From contig NZ_JPRD01000042.1 of NCBI RefSeq assembly GCF_000817815.1, positions 21,683 through 85,682 of the forward strand: a stretch of 64,000 nucleotides of DNA. Reading direction: 5' to 3'. The notes under the pieces are model-generated. The model ran no database searches. It had not been told where the DNA came from and worked only from the letters and a program-made list of their open reading frames with translations. Source of the stretch: Vibrio owensii CAIM 1854 = LMG 25443. GTDB lineage: Bacteria > Pseudomonadota > Gammaproteobacteria > Enterobacterales > Vibrionaceae. The translations under genes were made by a program, and so were the position numbers. Positions 25,003 to 34,541 of this stretch are shown here, in pieces (position 1 is the stretch's first letter; every line of letters starts with the position of its first letter).

Positions 25003-26517
25003 TTACATCATCGCCTTGTTTTTCACTTGCTTGAGATTGGTATCTGTCGCCTCAGCCAGACGCGTACCGTACTCTTTATCTGCGCGATAGAAATAGCTCA
25101 CCATGGTTTCCTTAACGTCTTTATCCATCACCTTGTTCAGATCACCTGCTAAGTTGGCAATCAAATCACTTTGGTCTTGCTCATTCATGCTGCGGAACAA
25201 CACACCCGCTTGGTAGAAGTTACGAGGATTACTGATCGCTTTTTGTTGAACAGTGCCAACCAGCTTGGTTTCAACCGCTTTAAATTGCGTGTCTTCTGCC
25301 AGTGCCAGTTTACGGCTTGGTTCGTAGTTCACATCACCATTGCCTTGCTTCGCGTTGTTGCTCAATCCATCTTGGTTATGGTTGTTCACTGATGCTAAAG
25401 GACGGTTTACTGGCAGCTGGAACAAGTTCACACCCACGCGGTACAGCTGTGTATCTGCATACGCGAACAGACGGCCTTGTAGCAAACGGTCTTCCGATGG
25501 CTCGATACCAGGAATCAAATTCGAAGGCGCAAATGCCGACTGTTCAGTGTCTAAAAAGAAATTTTCTGGTAGGCGGTTCAACGTCATAGTGCCGACTTTT
25601 TGATCCGGTACATTCAGCCATACTTTGGTCGCATCCAACCCGTTGTAATCCAGTTTGCTCAGGGCTTCTGGTGACAGCACCTTCACGTAGAGATCCCACT
25701 TAGGGTAGTTACCACGCCCAATTTCTTTGTACAGATCATTGGTTAAATGGTTGAAATCTTTACCCTGCATTGCGGTGACTTCATCAGGACGCAGGCTTTC
25801 GATACCTTGTTGGCTCTTCCATTGGAACTTCACATAGTTCACATCGCCTTGCTTATTAATCCACTTGTAAGCGTGCACACCAAAGCCGTCCATTGTACGG
25901 TAGCTTGCTGGCGTACCTAGGTTGCTATAAACCCAAGTCAGCATGTTGGTCGCACTCGGCTCATGACTGAAGAAGTCAAAGAATCGGTTTGGGTCCTGAA
26001 CGTTGGTAACAGGGGACGGTTTTAGAGAGTGCACCATATCCGGAAACTTAATTGAATCGCGGATGAAGAACACAGGCAGGTTGTTCCCTACCAGATCCCA
26101 GTTACCCTGTTCAGTATAAAATTTAGTGGCGAAACCACGAGGATCGCGAAGTGTCTCAGGTGATCCTTTTGAGTGAATAACGGTCGAAAAACGAACGAAA
26201 ACAGGGGTTACCTTTCCTTTGTTAGTAAAAGGAGCGGAAACCGTTAAGTCACTAAAATCACCCGATGCAACAAACTCACCATGAGCACCTGTACCACGAG
26301 CATGCACAACACGCTCAGGAATACGCTCTCTGGCAAAACGCTGCAATTTTTGGATCAGGTGAACGTCTTGCAGTAATACGCTGCCGTTTTCACCTGCTGT
26401 GATTGAATTCTGGTTGTCACCGACTGGTGCACCGTTGTCTCTTGTCAGGGTTTGCGCCTGTAGAGATGTGCTGGCTAAGCCAACTGTAATTAATAAAAAG
26501 CTTTTTGACATCTGCAT
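25003..26517 (-). CDS. Exported haem catalase
   Basis: A 504-residue small-subunit monofunctional catalase with a signal peptide (cleavage near STSLQAQ). Catalytic residues are visible: His in PERVVHARGTGAHGEF, Asn in GNNLPVFFIRD, and the haem-ligand Tyr in RLFAYADTQLYRVG. It would remove H2O2 in the periplasm. The ATG at 26517 has GGAGAG upstream; a longer start at 26544 would disturb the signal peptide. It lies upstream of the ankyrin gene (100-nt gap). Confidence 0.9.
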   Translation of the reverse strand: MQMSKSFLLITVGLASTSLQAQTLTRDNGAPVGDNQNSITAGENGSVLLQDVHLIQKLQRFARERIPERVVHARGTGAHGEFVASGDFSDLTVSAPFTNKGKVTPVFVRFSTVIHSKGSPETLRDPRGFATKFYTEQGNWDLVGNNLPVFFIRDSIKFPDMVHSLKPSPVTNVQDPNRFFDFFSHEPSATNMLTWVYSNLGTPASYRTMDGFGVHAYKWINKQGDVNYVKFQWKSQQGIESLRPDEVTAMQGKDFNHLTNDLYKEIGRGNYPKWDLYVKVLSPEALSKLDYNGLDATKVWLNVPDQKVGTMTLNRLPENFFLDTEQSAFAPSNLIPGIEPSEDRLLQGRLFAYADTQLYRVGVNLFQLPVNRPLASVNNHNQDGLSNNAKQGNGDVNYEPSRKLALAEDTQFKAVETKLVGTVQQKAISNPRNFYQAGVLFRSMNEQDQSDLIANLAGDLNKVMDKDVKETMVSYFYRADKEYGTRLAEATDTNLKQVKNKAMM

Positions 26518-26776
26518 GGTTGCTCTCCAATGCGTGCTAACCATTTGACCAGTCGAGTGGTCAATGGATACTCAAAAGCTCTTTTCTGCCCACGAAGAAT
26601 ATATCTTCAATGATTACATTTGTTTAATGGGAAATAACGATAGATTTAATAGGGATAACCAATGAAATTTTTGAGGTTTTATCAGTTTGATTAATAAAAC
26701 CTAGACTCGGGCTGAGAAACTCAACGGAAGAGTTAATACACTGACAGAAAAGCACAGCGATGAAAAGGACACCAGA

Positions 26777-27136
26777 ATGCACCAACATGAAAAGTTAAAT
26801 TACGTTGAGTTTGGCACGCGAGACATCAATGCGACTAAACAGTTTTTCGAGCAAGCCTTTGGATGGCGCTTCGTTGATTATGGTCCTGAGTACAGTGCCT
26901 TTTCAGGTCAAGGCTTGGACGGTGGCTTTTATGCTGCAGAGCAAGTAAGCCAAACAACAAATGGGGCAGCACTACTGGTGTTCTATAGCTCAGATATTTA
27001 TGCCACGTTAGCAAAAGTTGAACAGTTCGGGGGGCAAATCATCCGCCCGATCTTCGAGTTCCCGGGGGGTTGTCGTTTCCATTTTACCGAACCAAGTGGC
27101 AATGAGTTCGCGGTCTGGTCTGAAACCAATAATTAA
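26777..27136 (+). CDS. VOC-family (glyoxalase-like) protein
   Basis: A 119-residue single-domain vicinal-oxygen-chelate protein: LNYVEFGTRDINATKQFFEQ at the N-terminus and CRFHFTEPSGNEFAVWSE at the end, matching the paired beta-alpha-beta-beta-beta units. Metal-ligand residues are not certain. The substrate is unknown. AGGA lies 7 nt before the ATG. Its stop codon is inside a 22-bp tandem duplication. It stands alone between a divergent catalase and an esterase gene. Confidence 0.8.
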   Translation: MHQHEKLNYVEFGTRDINATKQFFEQAFGWRFVDYGPEYSAFSGQGLDGGFYAAEQVSQTTNGAALLVFYSSDIYATLAKVEQFGGQIIRPIFEFPGGCRFHFTEPSGNEFAVWSETNN

Positions 27137-27174
27137 TGGCAAGTAAAACAATAATTAATGACAGGTAAAACAAT
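27131..27174 (+). repeat. 22-bp tandem duplication at the end of the VOC gene
   Basis: Positions 27131-27152 and 27153-27174 differ at two bases only (AATTAATGGCAAGTAAAACA and AATTAATGACAGGTAAAACA, each followed by AT). The first copy contains the TAA stop, so it was a duplication of the gene's end. Confidence 0.8.
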
Positions 27175-27223
27175 AACGTACCACCGCATTCGATAATTGA
27201 CTCGAAGAGTTACAAACCCGCTC

Positions 27224-27262
27224 GCCCCGCCTTTTCATTTGTTGATAACGCGGGGCTTTTTG
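27224..27262 (+). terminator. Intrinsic terminator
   Basis: GCCCCGC (27224-27230) pairs with GCGGGGC (27250-27256) around a 19-nt loop, followed by TTTTT. Confidence 0.75.
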
Positions 27263-27320
27263 ATTGCTCAAATCTTATACAGTTGCTTTTTGTTCTTTAA
27301 ATCAAAAGCAAAGGTAAAAC

Positions 27321-28130
27321 ATGGAAGTTTTGAAGCGTTGGTTCATCGCCCTTTCTTTGGGGCTTGTGTTATCGGCATGCGGAGGTGGTGATGGCTCCGG
27401 TGTGGATCCCTCAACATCGGACAACAATCTCAATCAAATACAGGCAAGCATCTTTTCCAACATCACGGGCGTCACCTACCCGTATGATGTTTATTTGCCT
27501 GAGAACTACGAAGACCGACTTAGTTCTTTGCCCGTCATCTTTGTCTCGGACGGTGGAGGAACAGGATTGAGCTTCGCAGAGCTTATCGATGATTACGGTG
27601 CTGAAGTCATTCTCGTTGCCATTCACGAAGGCCCACCGGGACGCAGAGACATTGATTACTTGCCTCCGGGCGTAGATGACTACTATCTCTTCCTGACGCA
27701 GGAACTTATTCCAATTGTTGAAGCCGAGTACGATATCGATCCGACTCAGCGCACGTTAGCTGGACATTCGTTTGGCGGTGCGAAATCCGCTTATGTGATG
27801 CTAACGGAAGATGTTGGTGCCGAGTTTTTCTCTAACTTTATCATCTCTGATGGTTCTTTTTGGCGTATTGAAGACACCATCTACCCTATAGAGGAAGAGC
27901 GCTACCTTATTTCTCCTTGGCTCGAAGTGACGGCGATTTTTAGCGCCACATCTGGCAGAACTGGGAATTTTTATTGGGTAGATATCTTCTACAGCCATAT
28001 TAAATCGAAAGAGTACCAAGGGTTCACTCTGCCTCCTTTGATCCACTACAACGGATTAAACCACGGCGTGATGTGGTACCACACTTATAGAGACAGTCTG
28101 CCAATCTTGTTTCCAAAAGAAGAAACTTAA
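27321..28130 (+). CDS. Putative esterase lipoprotein (alpha/beta hydrolase, PF00756-like)
   Basis: A 269-residue protein with a lipobox (LSACG, ~residue 20) and +2 Gly, suggesting outer-membrane sorting. The hydrolase fold shows the nucleophile elbow GHSFGG (~residue 150) and a candidate catalytic His in GLNHGVMW near the end. The family includes siderophore esterases and S-formylglutathione hydrolase-like enzymes. No siderophore genes are nearby, so the substrate is open. AAAGGT lies before the ATG. Confidence 0.75.
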   Translation: MEVLKRWFIALSLGLVLSACGGGDGSGVDPSTSDNNLNQIQASIFSNITGVTYPYDVYLPENYEDRLSSLPVIFVSDGGGTGLSFAELIDDYGAEVILVAIHEGPPGRRDIDYLPPGVDDYYLFLTQELIPIVEAEYDIDPTQRTLAGHSFGGAKSAYVMLTEDVGAEFFSNFIISDGSFWRIEDTIYPIEEERYLISPWLEVTAIFSATSGRTGNFYWVDIFYSHIKSKEYQGFTLPPLIHYNGLNHGVMWYHTYRDSLPILFPKEET

Positions 28131-28264
28131 GATCATCAAAACAAGTCAGCGGTAGCCAGATTCGGAACTCGCGTTGCATTTCTGGTTGATCTCATCCTTG
28201 GTTTAATCCACTGTTAGCGCAACAATTAATCAATGAGGCGCTAGACCTCGACCAAGGATGTAAC

Positions 28265-29158
28265 ATGACCGCAGCCAGTTTTTTTCGCTTACTTTGTCTC
28301 GCTGCTATTTGGGGTGGCTCGTTTCTGTTTATGCGAGTCGCCGCCAATACGTTCGGACCGGCTTACTTAATCGAATTTCGAGTGGGGTTTGCAGCGATTG
28401 CCTTGTTGCTCATCTCCATTTATCTCAAAAAGAAACTCTCCTTCACCGCGCATACCAAACATTTCTTTATTATTGGACTGTTTAACACCGCGGCACCGTT
28501 TCTATTTTTCGCCTATGCAGCGCAGACGCTCAATGCCTCAACTTTATCGATACTTAACTCAACGGCTCCTATTTGGGGCGCACTGATTGGCTTTATCTGG
28601 TATCGCAGCCCGCTGACCAAGAAAGCGATTCTTGGCATGGCGATTGGTATCACTGGCGTCGCAGTATTGGTCGGTTGGAGTGCGGTGAAGATTGGTGAGG
28701 AGGCTATTCTCCCGATCATTGCTAGCTTGTTGGCCGCATGTAGCTATGGAATCGCGACCAACTACACTAAGAATGCTCCTCAGATTCCGGCTTTCAATAA
28801 TGCACACGGCAGTATGTGGGCAGCGGTGATTTGGGTACTTCCACTACTGCCATTTTTACCAATGCGTGCAGAGCCAACCAGTATAGAGTGGAGTTCTGTG
28901 GTTGCTCTCGGTGTAGTTTGTACCGGTTTGGCTTATTTGCTTTATTTCCGTTTGGTATCAGAAGTAGGACCAGCATCGGCACTTTCGGTTACCTTTCTCA
29001 TTCCAGTCTTCGGAATCTTATGGGGCTATCTTATTCTAGATGAGCCAATCGGCTTCAATACCATCATAGGGACCATTCTAGTGCTTAGTGGGACAATGTT
29101 GGTAACAGGCTTCTCTCCCGCCGCGATGCTGGCGAAACGAAAAGAAAAAGTCGCTTAA
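28265..29158 (+). CDS. EamA (DMT-family) exporter
   Basis: A 297-residue inner-membrane protein with ten predicted helices in two EamA repeats; the first opens FRLLCLAAIWGGSFLFMRVA and the second ends with GYLILDEPIGFNTIIGTILVLSG. It is a likely exporter of small metabolites (RhaT/YdcZ-like branch). AAGGA lies 5 nt before the ATG. A terminator follows. It is unrelated in detail to the earlier EamA gene at 14.6 kb. Confidence 0.85.
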   Translation: MTAASFFRLLCLAAIWGGSFLFMRVAANTFGPAYLIEFRVGFAAIALLLISIYLKKKLSFTAHTKHFFIIGLFNTAAPFLFFAYAAQTLNASTLSILNSTAPIWGALIGFIWYRSPLTKKAILGMAIGITGVAVLVGWSAVKIGEEAILPIIASLLAACSYGIATNYTKNAPQIPAFNNAHGSMWAAVIWVLPLLPFLPMRAEPTSIEWSSVVALGVVCTGLAYLLYFRLVSEVGPASALSVTFLIPVFGILWGYLILDEPIGFNTIIGTILVLSGTMLVTGFSPAAMLAKRKEKVA

Positions 29159-29185
29159 CCGTTTTTAGGCGTCATAAAATCAAAT

Positions 29186-29213
29186 AAGGCCGCTGTTCAA
29201 GCGGCCTTTTAGT
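29186..29213. terminator. Hairpin terminator between EamA and manA genes
   Basis: AAGGCCGC (29186-29193) pairs with GCGGCCTT (29201-29208) and is followed by TT; convergent genes share it. Confidence 0.75.
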
Positions 29214-29229
29214 ATTAACAACGAAATGA

Positions 29230-30417
29230 CTAGTTATACGCCCTCGCCAACGTACCACTCCCTTGATATTGGTAGAACTTACAATCGTTAGTGATAAACG
29301 CGGATTCTCCGGCTTTAAGAGTCAGACTTGTCTCTGATGTCATGACCTCAACACCGCCTTCAACACAAAAAACAATCTCAGCACCACGCACAAACTGTTG
29401 CTTACATTCGTCATCGGAAGAGAGAATATCAAACCCAAAATCGTCTACCGGAATTGGATAGCTCAACTTGCCCTCTTTGTGGATTGGCGACAGTTTAATC
29501 TGTTCCGGTTGCGTGGTGTGAAATGCCGTATTAGCGATAAGCTCATTCACATCAATGTATTTGGGAGTTAGCCCAGCTCTAAGCACGTTGTCAGAATTCG
29601 CCATGATTTCCAACGCTGTACCTTGCACATACGCATGAGGCGTTTCGGCATGGAGGAACATCGCTTCACCGGGTGCAAGCTCTATCGTGTTCAACATCAA
29701 CGGAGACAGCAATCCAATGTCTTGCGGGTAGTGCTTTTGAAATTCCGCCACATAACTGAGCACTTCTCTTTCCAATGCCGTCTTTGGACCACGCTCTAAC
29801 GCTGCGTCCAGTTCTGCCAAGGCTTGAATTTTATGAGCTTCGCTCAAGGTCATGATCGCCGTGAAGAAGCCTTTCAACCCGTCTTGATTTGGGTGCTCGG
29901 CTAACGCTGCCACCTCACCATCTAAACTGCGAATACCAAATTGGCGGAACAGCGTCAGTATTTGTTCTATCGGACGAAAGCCATTCATCGCCTTATAAAA
30001 AGTCAGTGCGTAGACCAACTCTGGCTTGTGATTAACGTCTTTGTAGTTGCGATTAGGAGCATCAAGTGGAATACCTTGTTCATTCTCTCGTGCAAAACCA
30101 AGCTCAGCTTTACGCTTGCTAGGATGAACTTGAATCGAGAGCGGAGAATCCGCCGCAAGCACTTTGAATAGGTACGGAAGTTCACCGAAACGCATCATGG
30201 TGTAATCACCAAACATGCTTGCTTTGTCTCTCGCAATCACATCAGATAATAACTCACCAGTTGCTGCAAGGCGCGAGCAACCATTAGGGTGTGCTCCCAT
30301 CCAAATTTCAGCTTGAGGTTGATGTTTCGCATTGTCGATGCCAAATAGTTTAGAAATCGACTCTTTACTTCCCCAAGCGTAGTTTTGAATCACGTTATCT
30401 AACTTGAACAGTGACAT
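29230..30417 (-). CDS. manA: Mannose-6-phosphate isomerase, class I
   Basis: A 395-residue type I phosphomannose isomerase that interconverts mannose 6-phosphate and fructose 6-phosphate in the cytoplasm. Zinc-binding residues are visible in LSIQVHPSK (Gln and His), NHKPELVYAL (Glu) and LHAETPHAY (His). The substrate-binding Arg is in NVLRAGLTPKYID. It lies 21 nt behind malY, on the same strand as malX. The placement suggests that the sugar taken up by this PTS or by the GH92-linked PTS is mannose or a mannoside. Confidence 0.92.
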   Translation of the reverse strand: MSLFKLDNVIQNYAWGSKESISKLFGIDNAKHQPQAEIWMGAHPNGCSRLAATGELLSDVIARDKASMFGDYTMMRFGELPYLFKVLAADSPLSIQVHPSKRKAELGFARENEQGIPLDAPNRNYKDVNHKPELVYALTFYKAMNGFRPIEQILTLFRQFGIRSLDGEVAALAEHPNQDGLKGFFTAIMTLSEAHKIQALAELDAALERGPKTALEREVLSYVAEFQKHYPQDIGLLSPLMLNTIELAPGEAMFLHAETPHAYVQGTALEIMANSDNVLRAGLTPKYIDVNELIANTAFHTTQPEQIKLSPIHKEGKLSYPIPVDDFGFDILSSDDECKQQFVRGAEIVFCVEGGVEVMTSETSLTLKAGESAFITNDCKFYQYQGSGTLARAYN

Positions 30418-30438
30418 CTCACTCTCTCCCGCGGTGTT

Positions 30439-31617
30439 TTAACACTGCAATTTGATCGCTTGAATCAAGGCTGAAACGCCCTGCTCGACTTTGCTTCTTG
30501 GGCAACCTAGATTGAGTCTGAGATAGCCTTTCCCAGAATCACCATAAACATCTCCAGACATGATGGCAATATTGAATTGCTCAATTAACGCCTGATTAAG
30601 CAGCGTCATATCTAGATTCAAAACAGATAAGTCAATCCATGCTAAATAGGTCGCGTCTGGGACAAGGTAACTCACTTCAGGAAAGGCGCTTTCCAGTACT
30701 TCTTTCACGTATTGATGGTTAGCCAATACATACTCGTTGAGTGCCTTTAGCCAAGGCTCTCCATGACGATAAGCCGCCATCGTACCAAGCACGCCCATGA
30801 TAGAGGGCGATGAAAGACCATCCACCTCTTTGAGTTTATGCAGATAACGTTCGCGAGTTGGTGAATCCGCGATCAACGCATACGCGCCATTCAAGGCTGG
30901 AATATTGAATGATTTAGACGCCGATGTAACCACAGCCCAATCTTGTGAACGACCAAACCCCACGTAAGGGATGTGACGCTTAAAGCTCACGTCCATGTGG
31001 ATCTCGTCAGAAATCACTTTGACTTGGTGTTGGTTACAAAGCTCCGCCATCTTTTCCAATTCGCTTTGATTCCACACTCGCCCTGTTGGGTTATGAGGGC
31101 TGCACAACAACAGCACAGTGTTGTTCTGGTCAGCGAGTTTGGTTTCCAGATCTTGCCAGTCAATTTCAAATCGACCTTGCTGCTTGATGAGCGGACTGCG
31201 AACGCACGCACGACCTTGCCCTTCAATCATTTTGTCGAACGCATCATAAGCTGGTGTATGGAACACCACGCCTTGTCCCGGCTGGCTCCATTGCTCAATC
31301 AACTTTGACACAATGTAGATAACCGATGGTCCGTACACCACTTGCTGAGTGTCGATTTTGCAGTCAAAACGAGTTTGATACCAGTAGCGAATCGCCGACT
31401 TAAAATCCTCATGGTTCCAGCGGCTATAACCTAATACCGGATGCTCTAAACGTTGTTTAAGCACATTCATTACAGGCTCTGGCGCAGCAAAATCCATATC
31501 TGAAATGGTAAACGGGAGTAGACCCGCTTTACCAAATCTATCCTGAACGTAGTCCCACTGCGTGCAGTAAGTGCCAGTGCGGTCAATCGGTGTATCAAAG
31601 TCGAAATTCTGAGTCAT
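30439..31617 (-). CDS. malY: MalY/PatB-type PLP-dependent cystathionine beta-lyase
   Basis: A 392-residue fold-type I PLP enzyme. It carries the family motif SDMDFAAPEPV near the N-terminus, SPHNPTGRVW for the cofactor pocket, and the Schiff-base Lys in SASKSFNIP (~residue 233). E. coli MalY cleaves cystathionine and also represses MalT. Here it lies between malX and manA, which supports the malXY assignment. A long hairpin separates it from malX (92-nt gap). Whether it regulates a MalT protein here cannot be seen. Confidence 0.88.
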   Translation of the reverse strand: MTQNFDFDTPIDRTGTYCTQWDYVQDRFGKAGLLPFTISDMDFAAPEPVMNVLKQRLEHPVLGYSRWNHEDFKSAIRYWYQTRFDCKIDTQQVVYGPSVIYIVSKLIEQWSQPGQGVVFHTPAYDAFDKMIEGQGRACVRSPLIKQQGRFEIDWQDLETKLADQNNTVLLLCSPHNPTGRVWNQSELEKMAELCNQHQVKVISDEIHMDVSFKRHIPYVGFGRSQDWAVVTSASKSFNIPALNGAYALIADSPTRERYLHKLKEVDGLSSPSIMGVLGTMAAYRHGEPWLKALNEYVLANHQYVKEVLESAFPEVSYLVPDATYLAWIDLSVLNLDMTLLNQALIEQFNIAIMSGDVYGDSGKGYLRLNLGCPRSKVEQGVSALIQAIKLQC

Positions 31618-31639
31618 ACGAATATTCCAATATTAAGGT

Positions 31640-31687
31640 CCCTCGTCACAATCTCATTGGGGGGGAGGATGGAGATTGTGCCGAGGG
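31640..31687 (-). other. Long intercistronic hairpin between malX and malY
   Basis: CCCTCG-CACAATCTC (31640-31645, 31647-31655) pairs with GAGATTGTG-CGAGGG (31672-31680, 31682-31687), giving 15 bp with one mismatch and a 16-nt C-rich loop in the mRNA. It has no U-tract, so it is more likely an RNA-stability or processing element than a terminator. Confidence 0.65.
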
Positions 31688-31709
31688 GGAGCATCTATCA
31701 AGGCAGTGA

Positions 31710-33281
31710 TTAGCTTGCAGACATGATGGCTTGCATTTCGTTCTTCACTAGGTGAACTTGCGTACCAATCACGACTTGCAGGTTGTGCTCATCAAGCTTC
31801 ACAACACCGAGTGCGCCGTTGGCTTTCAACTTAGCGTCGTCGACCAAACTCATGTCGTTAACAGACAAGCGAAGACGAGTGATGCAGTTATCCAGAGCCG
31901 TGATGTTCTCTTTGCCACCAAGAGCTGCCAGTACTGCGGCACCTTTGCCAGATTCATTGATGAAAGCGGCTTCAAGCTCTTTGTCCACTTCCGCCGTGTC
32001 GACTTCACGGCCTGGTGTTTTTAGGTTGAACTTAGTGATCGCAAACTTAAATACTGAGTAATAAACCACGAACCAAACACCCGCCACCAGCGGTACTAAG
32101 TACCATTTCGTTGCCGTGCCTTGCAGGATACCGAACACCAAGAAGTCAATCAGGTTGCCGTCTGTGTTACCGATGGTGACATCAAGCAAGCCCATCACCA
32201 TAAAGCCCAGACCAGTCAGAATCGCATGGACGAAGTAAAGCACTGGCGCAACAAATAGGAACAAGAATTCAAGCGGCTCAGTGATGCCACCTACCACACA
32301 AGCTACGACGCCAGAGATAAGCAGTGCTTTAATTTTTGAGCGGTTCTCAGGGCGAGCACAGTGGTACATCGCAAGTGCTGCACCCGGTAAACCGCCTAGG
32401 AAGGTTGGCATTTTACCTTGAGACAAGAATGCCGTGACTTCCGGAGTAAACCCCGTTGTATCAGGACAAGACAGTTCAGAGTAGAAGATGTTTAGTGCGC
32501 CAGACACGGTTTGACCACACACGTCCATAGTACCGCCTGCTTCAGTGAATCGAATCAGCGCAACTAAGATGTGGTGAAGACCGATTGGCAGCAACAAACG
32601 TTCGCCCGTACCAAACAGCATTGGACCGAAATCACCCGCGCCTTCAATCACATGACCGATACCATTGATGCCTGCAGCAAAGTAAGGCCATACAAATGGG
32701 ATAAACACACCGACAACGCCCAGTACCAATGCAGAAATGATTGGAACAAAACGAGCGCCACCAAAGAACGCTAGCGCATCTGGCATTTTGAAGGTGTAAA
32801 AACGCTGGTGAAGTTTCGCAACAATTACACCAACGATCACCGCGCCAAGGATACCAGTATCGATCGATTCAATCCCGATGATGCTTTTCACACCGTAGGC
32901 GGCACGTTCCGCTTCACTGTCTAGTACACCAGCGACGGTTAGGAAGAAGTTGATTGCAAGGTTGAACGCAGCATAACCAACGAAACCCGCGAAACCTGCC
33001 ACGCCTTTTTCTTCACGCGCTAATCCAAGCGGGATGGCTACGGCGAACATCACAGGCAAGTAAATGAATGCGACAAGACCGATTTTGGTCATCCACATAA
33101 ACAGGTATTGCAGAGGGGTGTTGTCTAAAAATGGGATGGCTTCTTTGATAGCGGCGCTAGAAAACGAGCTGCCGACACCAAGAAGAATACCTGAAAATGC
33201 CAGCAGCGCGACTGGCAACATGAAGGTCTTGCCGAGGCTTTGCAAGAACTCCCACATGGTCGATTTATTGCTTTTAGACAT
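31710..33281 (-). CDS. malX: PTS glucose/maltose-type permease, EIICB (MalX-like)
   Basis: A 523-residue PTS permease: an EIIC membrane part (~residues 1-400) with several helices and the motif VACVVGGITEPLEFLF, followed by a linker and an EIIB domain with the phosphorylated Cys in LDNCITRLRL (~residue 468). It takes up a hexose-type sugar and phosphorylates it, and needs a separate EIIA (often Crr). The pair malX-malY, divergent malI, and downstream manA define the locus. GGAG lies before the ATG. MalI sites upstream predict repression. Confidence 0.88.
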   Translation of the reverse strand: MSKSNKSTMWEFLQSLGKTFMLPVALLAFSGILLGVGSSFSSAAIKEAIPFLDNTPLQYLFMWMTKIGLVAFIYLPVMFAVAIPLGLAREEKGVAGFAGFVGYAAFNLAINFFLTVAGVLDSEAERAAYGVKSIIGIESIDTGILGAVIVGVIVAKLHQRFYTFKMPDALAFFGGARFVPIISALVLGVVGVFIPFVWPYFAAGINGIGHVIEGAGDFGPMLFGTGERLLLPIGLHHILVALIRFTEAGGTMDVCGQTVSGALNIFYSELSCPDTTGFTPEVTAFLSQGKMPTFLGGLPGAALAMYHCARPENRSKIKALLISGVVACVVGGITEPLEFLFLFVAPVLYFVHAILTGLGFMVMGLLDVTIGNTDGNLIDFLVFGILQGTATKWYLVPLVAGVWFVVYYSVFKFAITKFNLKTPGREVDTAEVDKELEAAFINESGKGAAVLAALGGKENITALDNCITRLRLSVNDMSLVDDAKLKANGALGVVKLDEHNLQVVIGTQVHLVKNEMQAIMSAS

Positions 33282-33384
33282 AGTTTGTCTCCGGAAATTG
33301 AGAACTTGTAGGGCTCATACACATCACATTATGTGCGCATGAAGTGTTGTTTTTATGCATTCAATATACGCTGCTAAAAATTTT

Positions 33385-33400
33385 GATAAAACGTTTTACC
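33385..33400. promoter_or_regulatory. MalI operator (malX side)
   Basis: GATAAAACGTTTTACC matches the E. coli MalI operator GATAAAACGTTTTATC at 15 of 16 positions. Confidence 0.8.
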
Positions 33401-33484
33401 AAAAATTCTGTGATCGAGTTAGATATCTTTTTCCACAAACTGTGTAGGGCTTTTAAAATCAACCTAATAGGGTTACAGTTTGAT

Positions 33485-33500
33485 GATAAAACGTTTTTCT
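33485..33500. promoter_or_regulatory. MalI operator (malI side)
   Basis: GATAAAACGTTTTTCT matches the E. coli MalI operator at 13 of 16 positions, 100 bp from the other site and 34 bp before the malI start, as in an autoregulated divergent locus. Confidence 0.75.
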
Positions 33501-33518
33501 AATCCATAAAGTGAATCT

Positions 33519-34541
33519 ATGTCGTCAAAAAAAGTGACCATTACAGAAGTCGCTAAACATGCTGGCGTGTCAGTTACCACCGTCTCTATGGTGTTGGGGA
33601 ATAAAGGGCGGATCTCTCCAGACACAATAGAAAAGGTCAACGCTGCGGTAGAAGAGCTCGGCTATATCCGTAACCGTGCCGCTGCCAACCTACGATCCAA
33701 TTCCAGCGAAATCATTGGATTGATCCTCAAAGACATCAGTGATCCCTATTACGCAGAAGTCGCAGCAGGATTGAGTGAAGAAATCGAGCAGCAAGGTTAC
33801 ATGCTGTTTCTGGCTCAAAGTGGGGATAGCCAAGAAAAGTTTGAGAAGTGTGTATTAACCATGGCACGCCAAGGTGTCGGTGGTATCGCATTTTGCCCGA
33901 TTGGTGAAAGCCAGCAGTTCAACGTCGAAAACCTCAAGCAGCACAATCTGCCAATGGTGTGCATTTCACGCGCTTCGGTGGATAAGCAAATCGACTACGT
34001 GGGACCAGACAACATGTACGCAGCCAAGTTGGCGACGGAGCATCTGGTTAAGCAAGGGCACCGCAGAATCGCTTATGTCGGCGGCGCGAGCAGTTCTTTG
34101 TGTCGTGCTGAGCGCATTGGTGGGTATTGTTCAACTCTGATGCAGTTTGGTTTGCCTTTCAAACCTGAGTGGGTGGTCGAGTGTGAGAAAAGCCAAGCGT
34201 CTGCCGCTCAAACTGTGCAGCAATTATTGTTGGAGCATCCACAGATTACTGCGGTTCTTTGTCACCATTCCTCGACGGCACTAGGCGCAGTTTATGGGAT
34301 ACATCGAGCAGGACGTTCCATCGGTAAAGATCAGTTTATCGGCGAGCAAGTATCGGTGATTGGTTTTGATGACGTTGAAGAAGCAGAGTTAATTGAACCA
34401 CCGCTTACCTTCGTTAATTCCAATGCACGAGAGATGGGAAGACAAGCGGCAAAACGATTGATCAATCAACTGAAGCAAGAAGACAGCGAGCCTTACAGCT
34501 TGATCCTGCCTCCCAAACTTATTGTTCGTGAGTCGGCTTAA
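33519..34541 (+). CDS. malI: LacI-family repressor MalI
   Basis: A 340-residue LacI/GalR regulator. The N-terminal helix-turn-helix (VTITEVAKHAGVSVTTVSMV, ~residues 5-24) and hinge (ANLRSNSSEIIGLI) are followed by the periplasmic-binding-type core with VIGFDDVEEA near the end. Divergent from malX with two MalI-type boxes between them, it should repress malXY-manA and itself. Its stop codon overlaps the stop of the convergent YciT-type gene by 2 nt. The inducer is not known from sequence. Confidence 0.9.
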   Translation: MSSKKVTITEVAKHAGVSVTTVSMVLGNKGRISPDTIEKVNAAVEELGYIRNRAAANLRSNSSEIIGLILKDISDPYYAEVAAGLSEEIEQQGYMLFLAQSGDSQEKFEKCVLTMARQGVGGIAFCPIGESQQFNVENLKQHNLPMVCISRASVDKQIDYVGPDNMYAAKLATEHLVKQGHRRIAYVGGASSSLCRAERIGGYCSTLMQFGLPFKPEWVVECEKSQASAAQTVQQLLLEHPQITAVLCHHSSTALGAVYGIHRAGRSIGKDQFIGEQVSVIGFDDVEEAELIEPPLTFVNSNAREMGRQAAKRLINQLKQEDSEPYSLILPPKLIVRESA

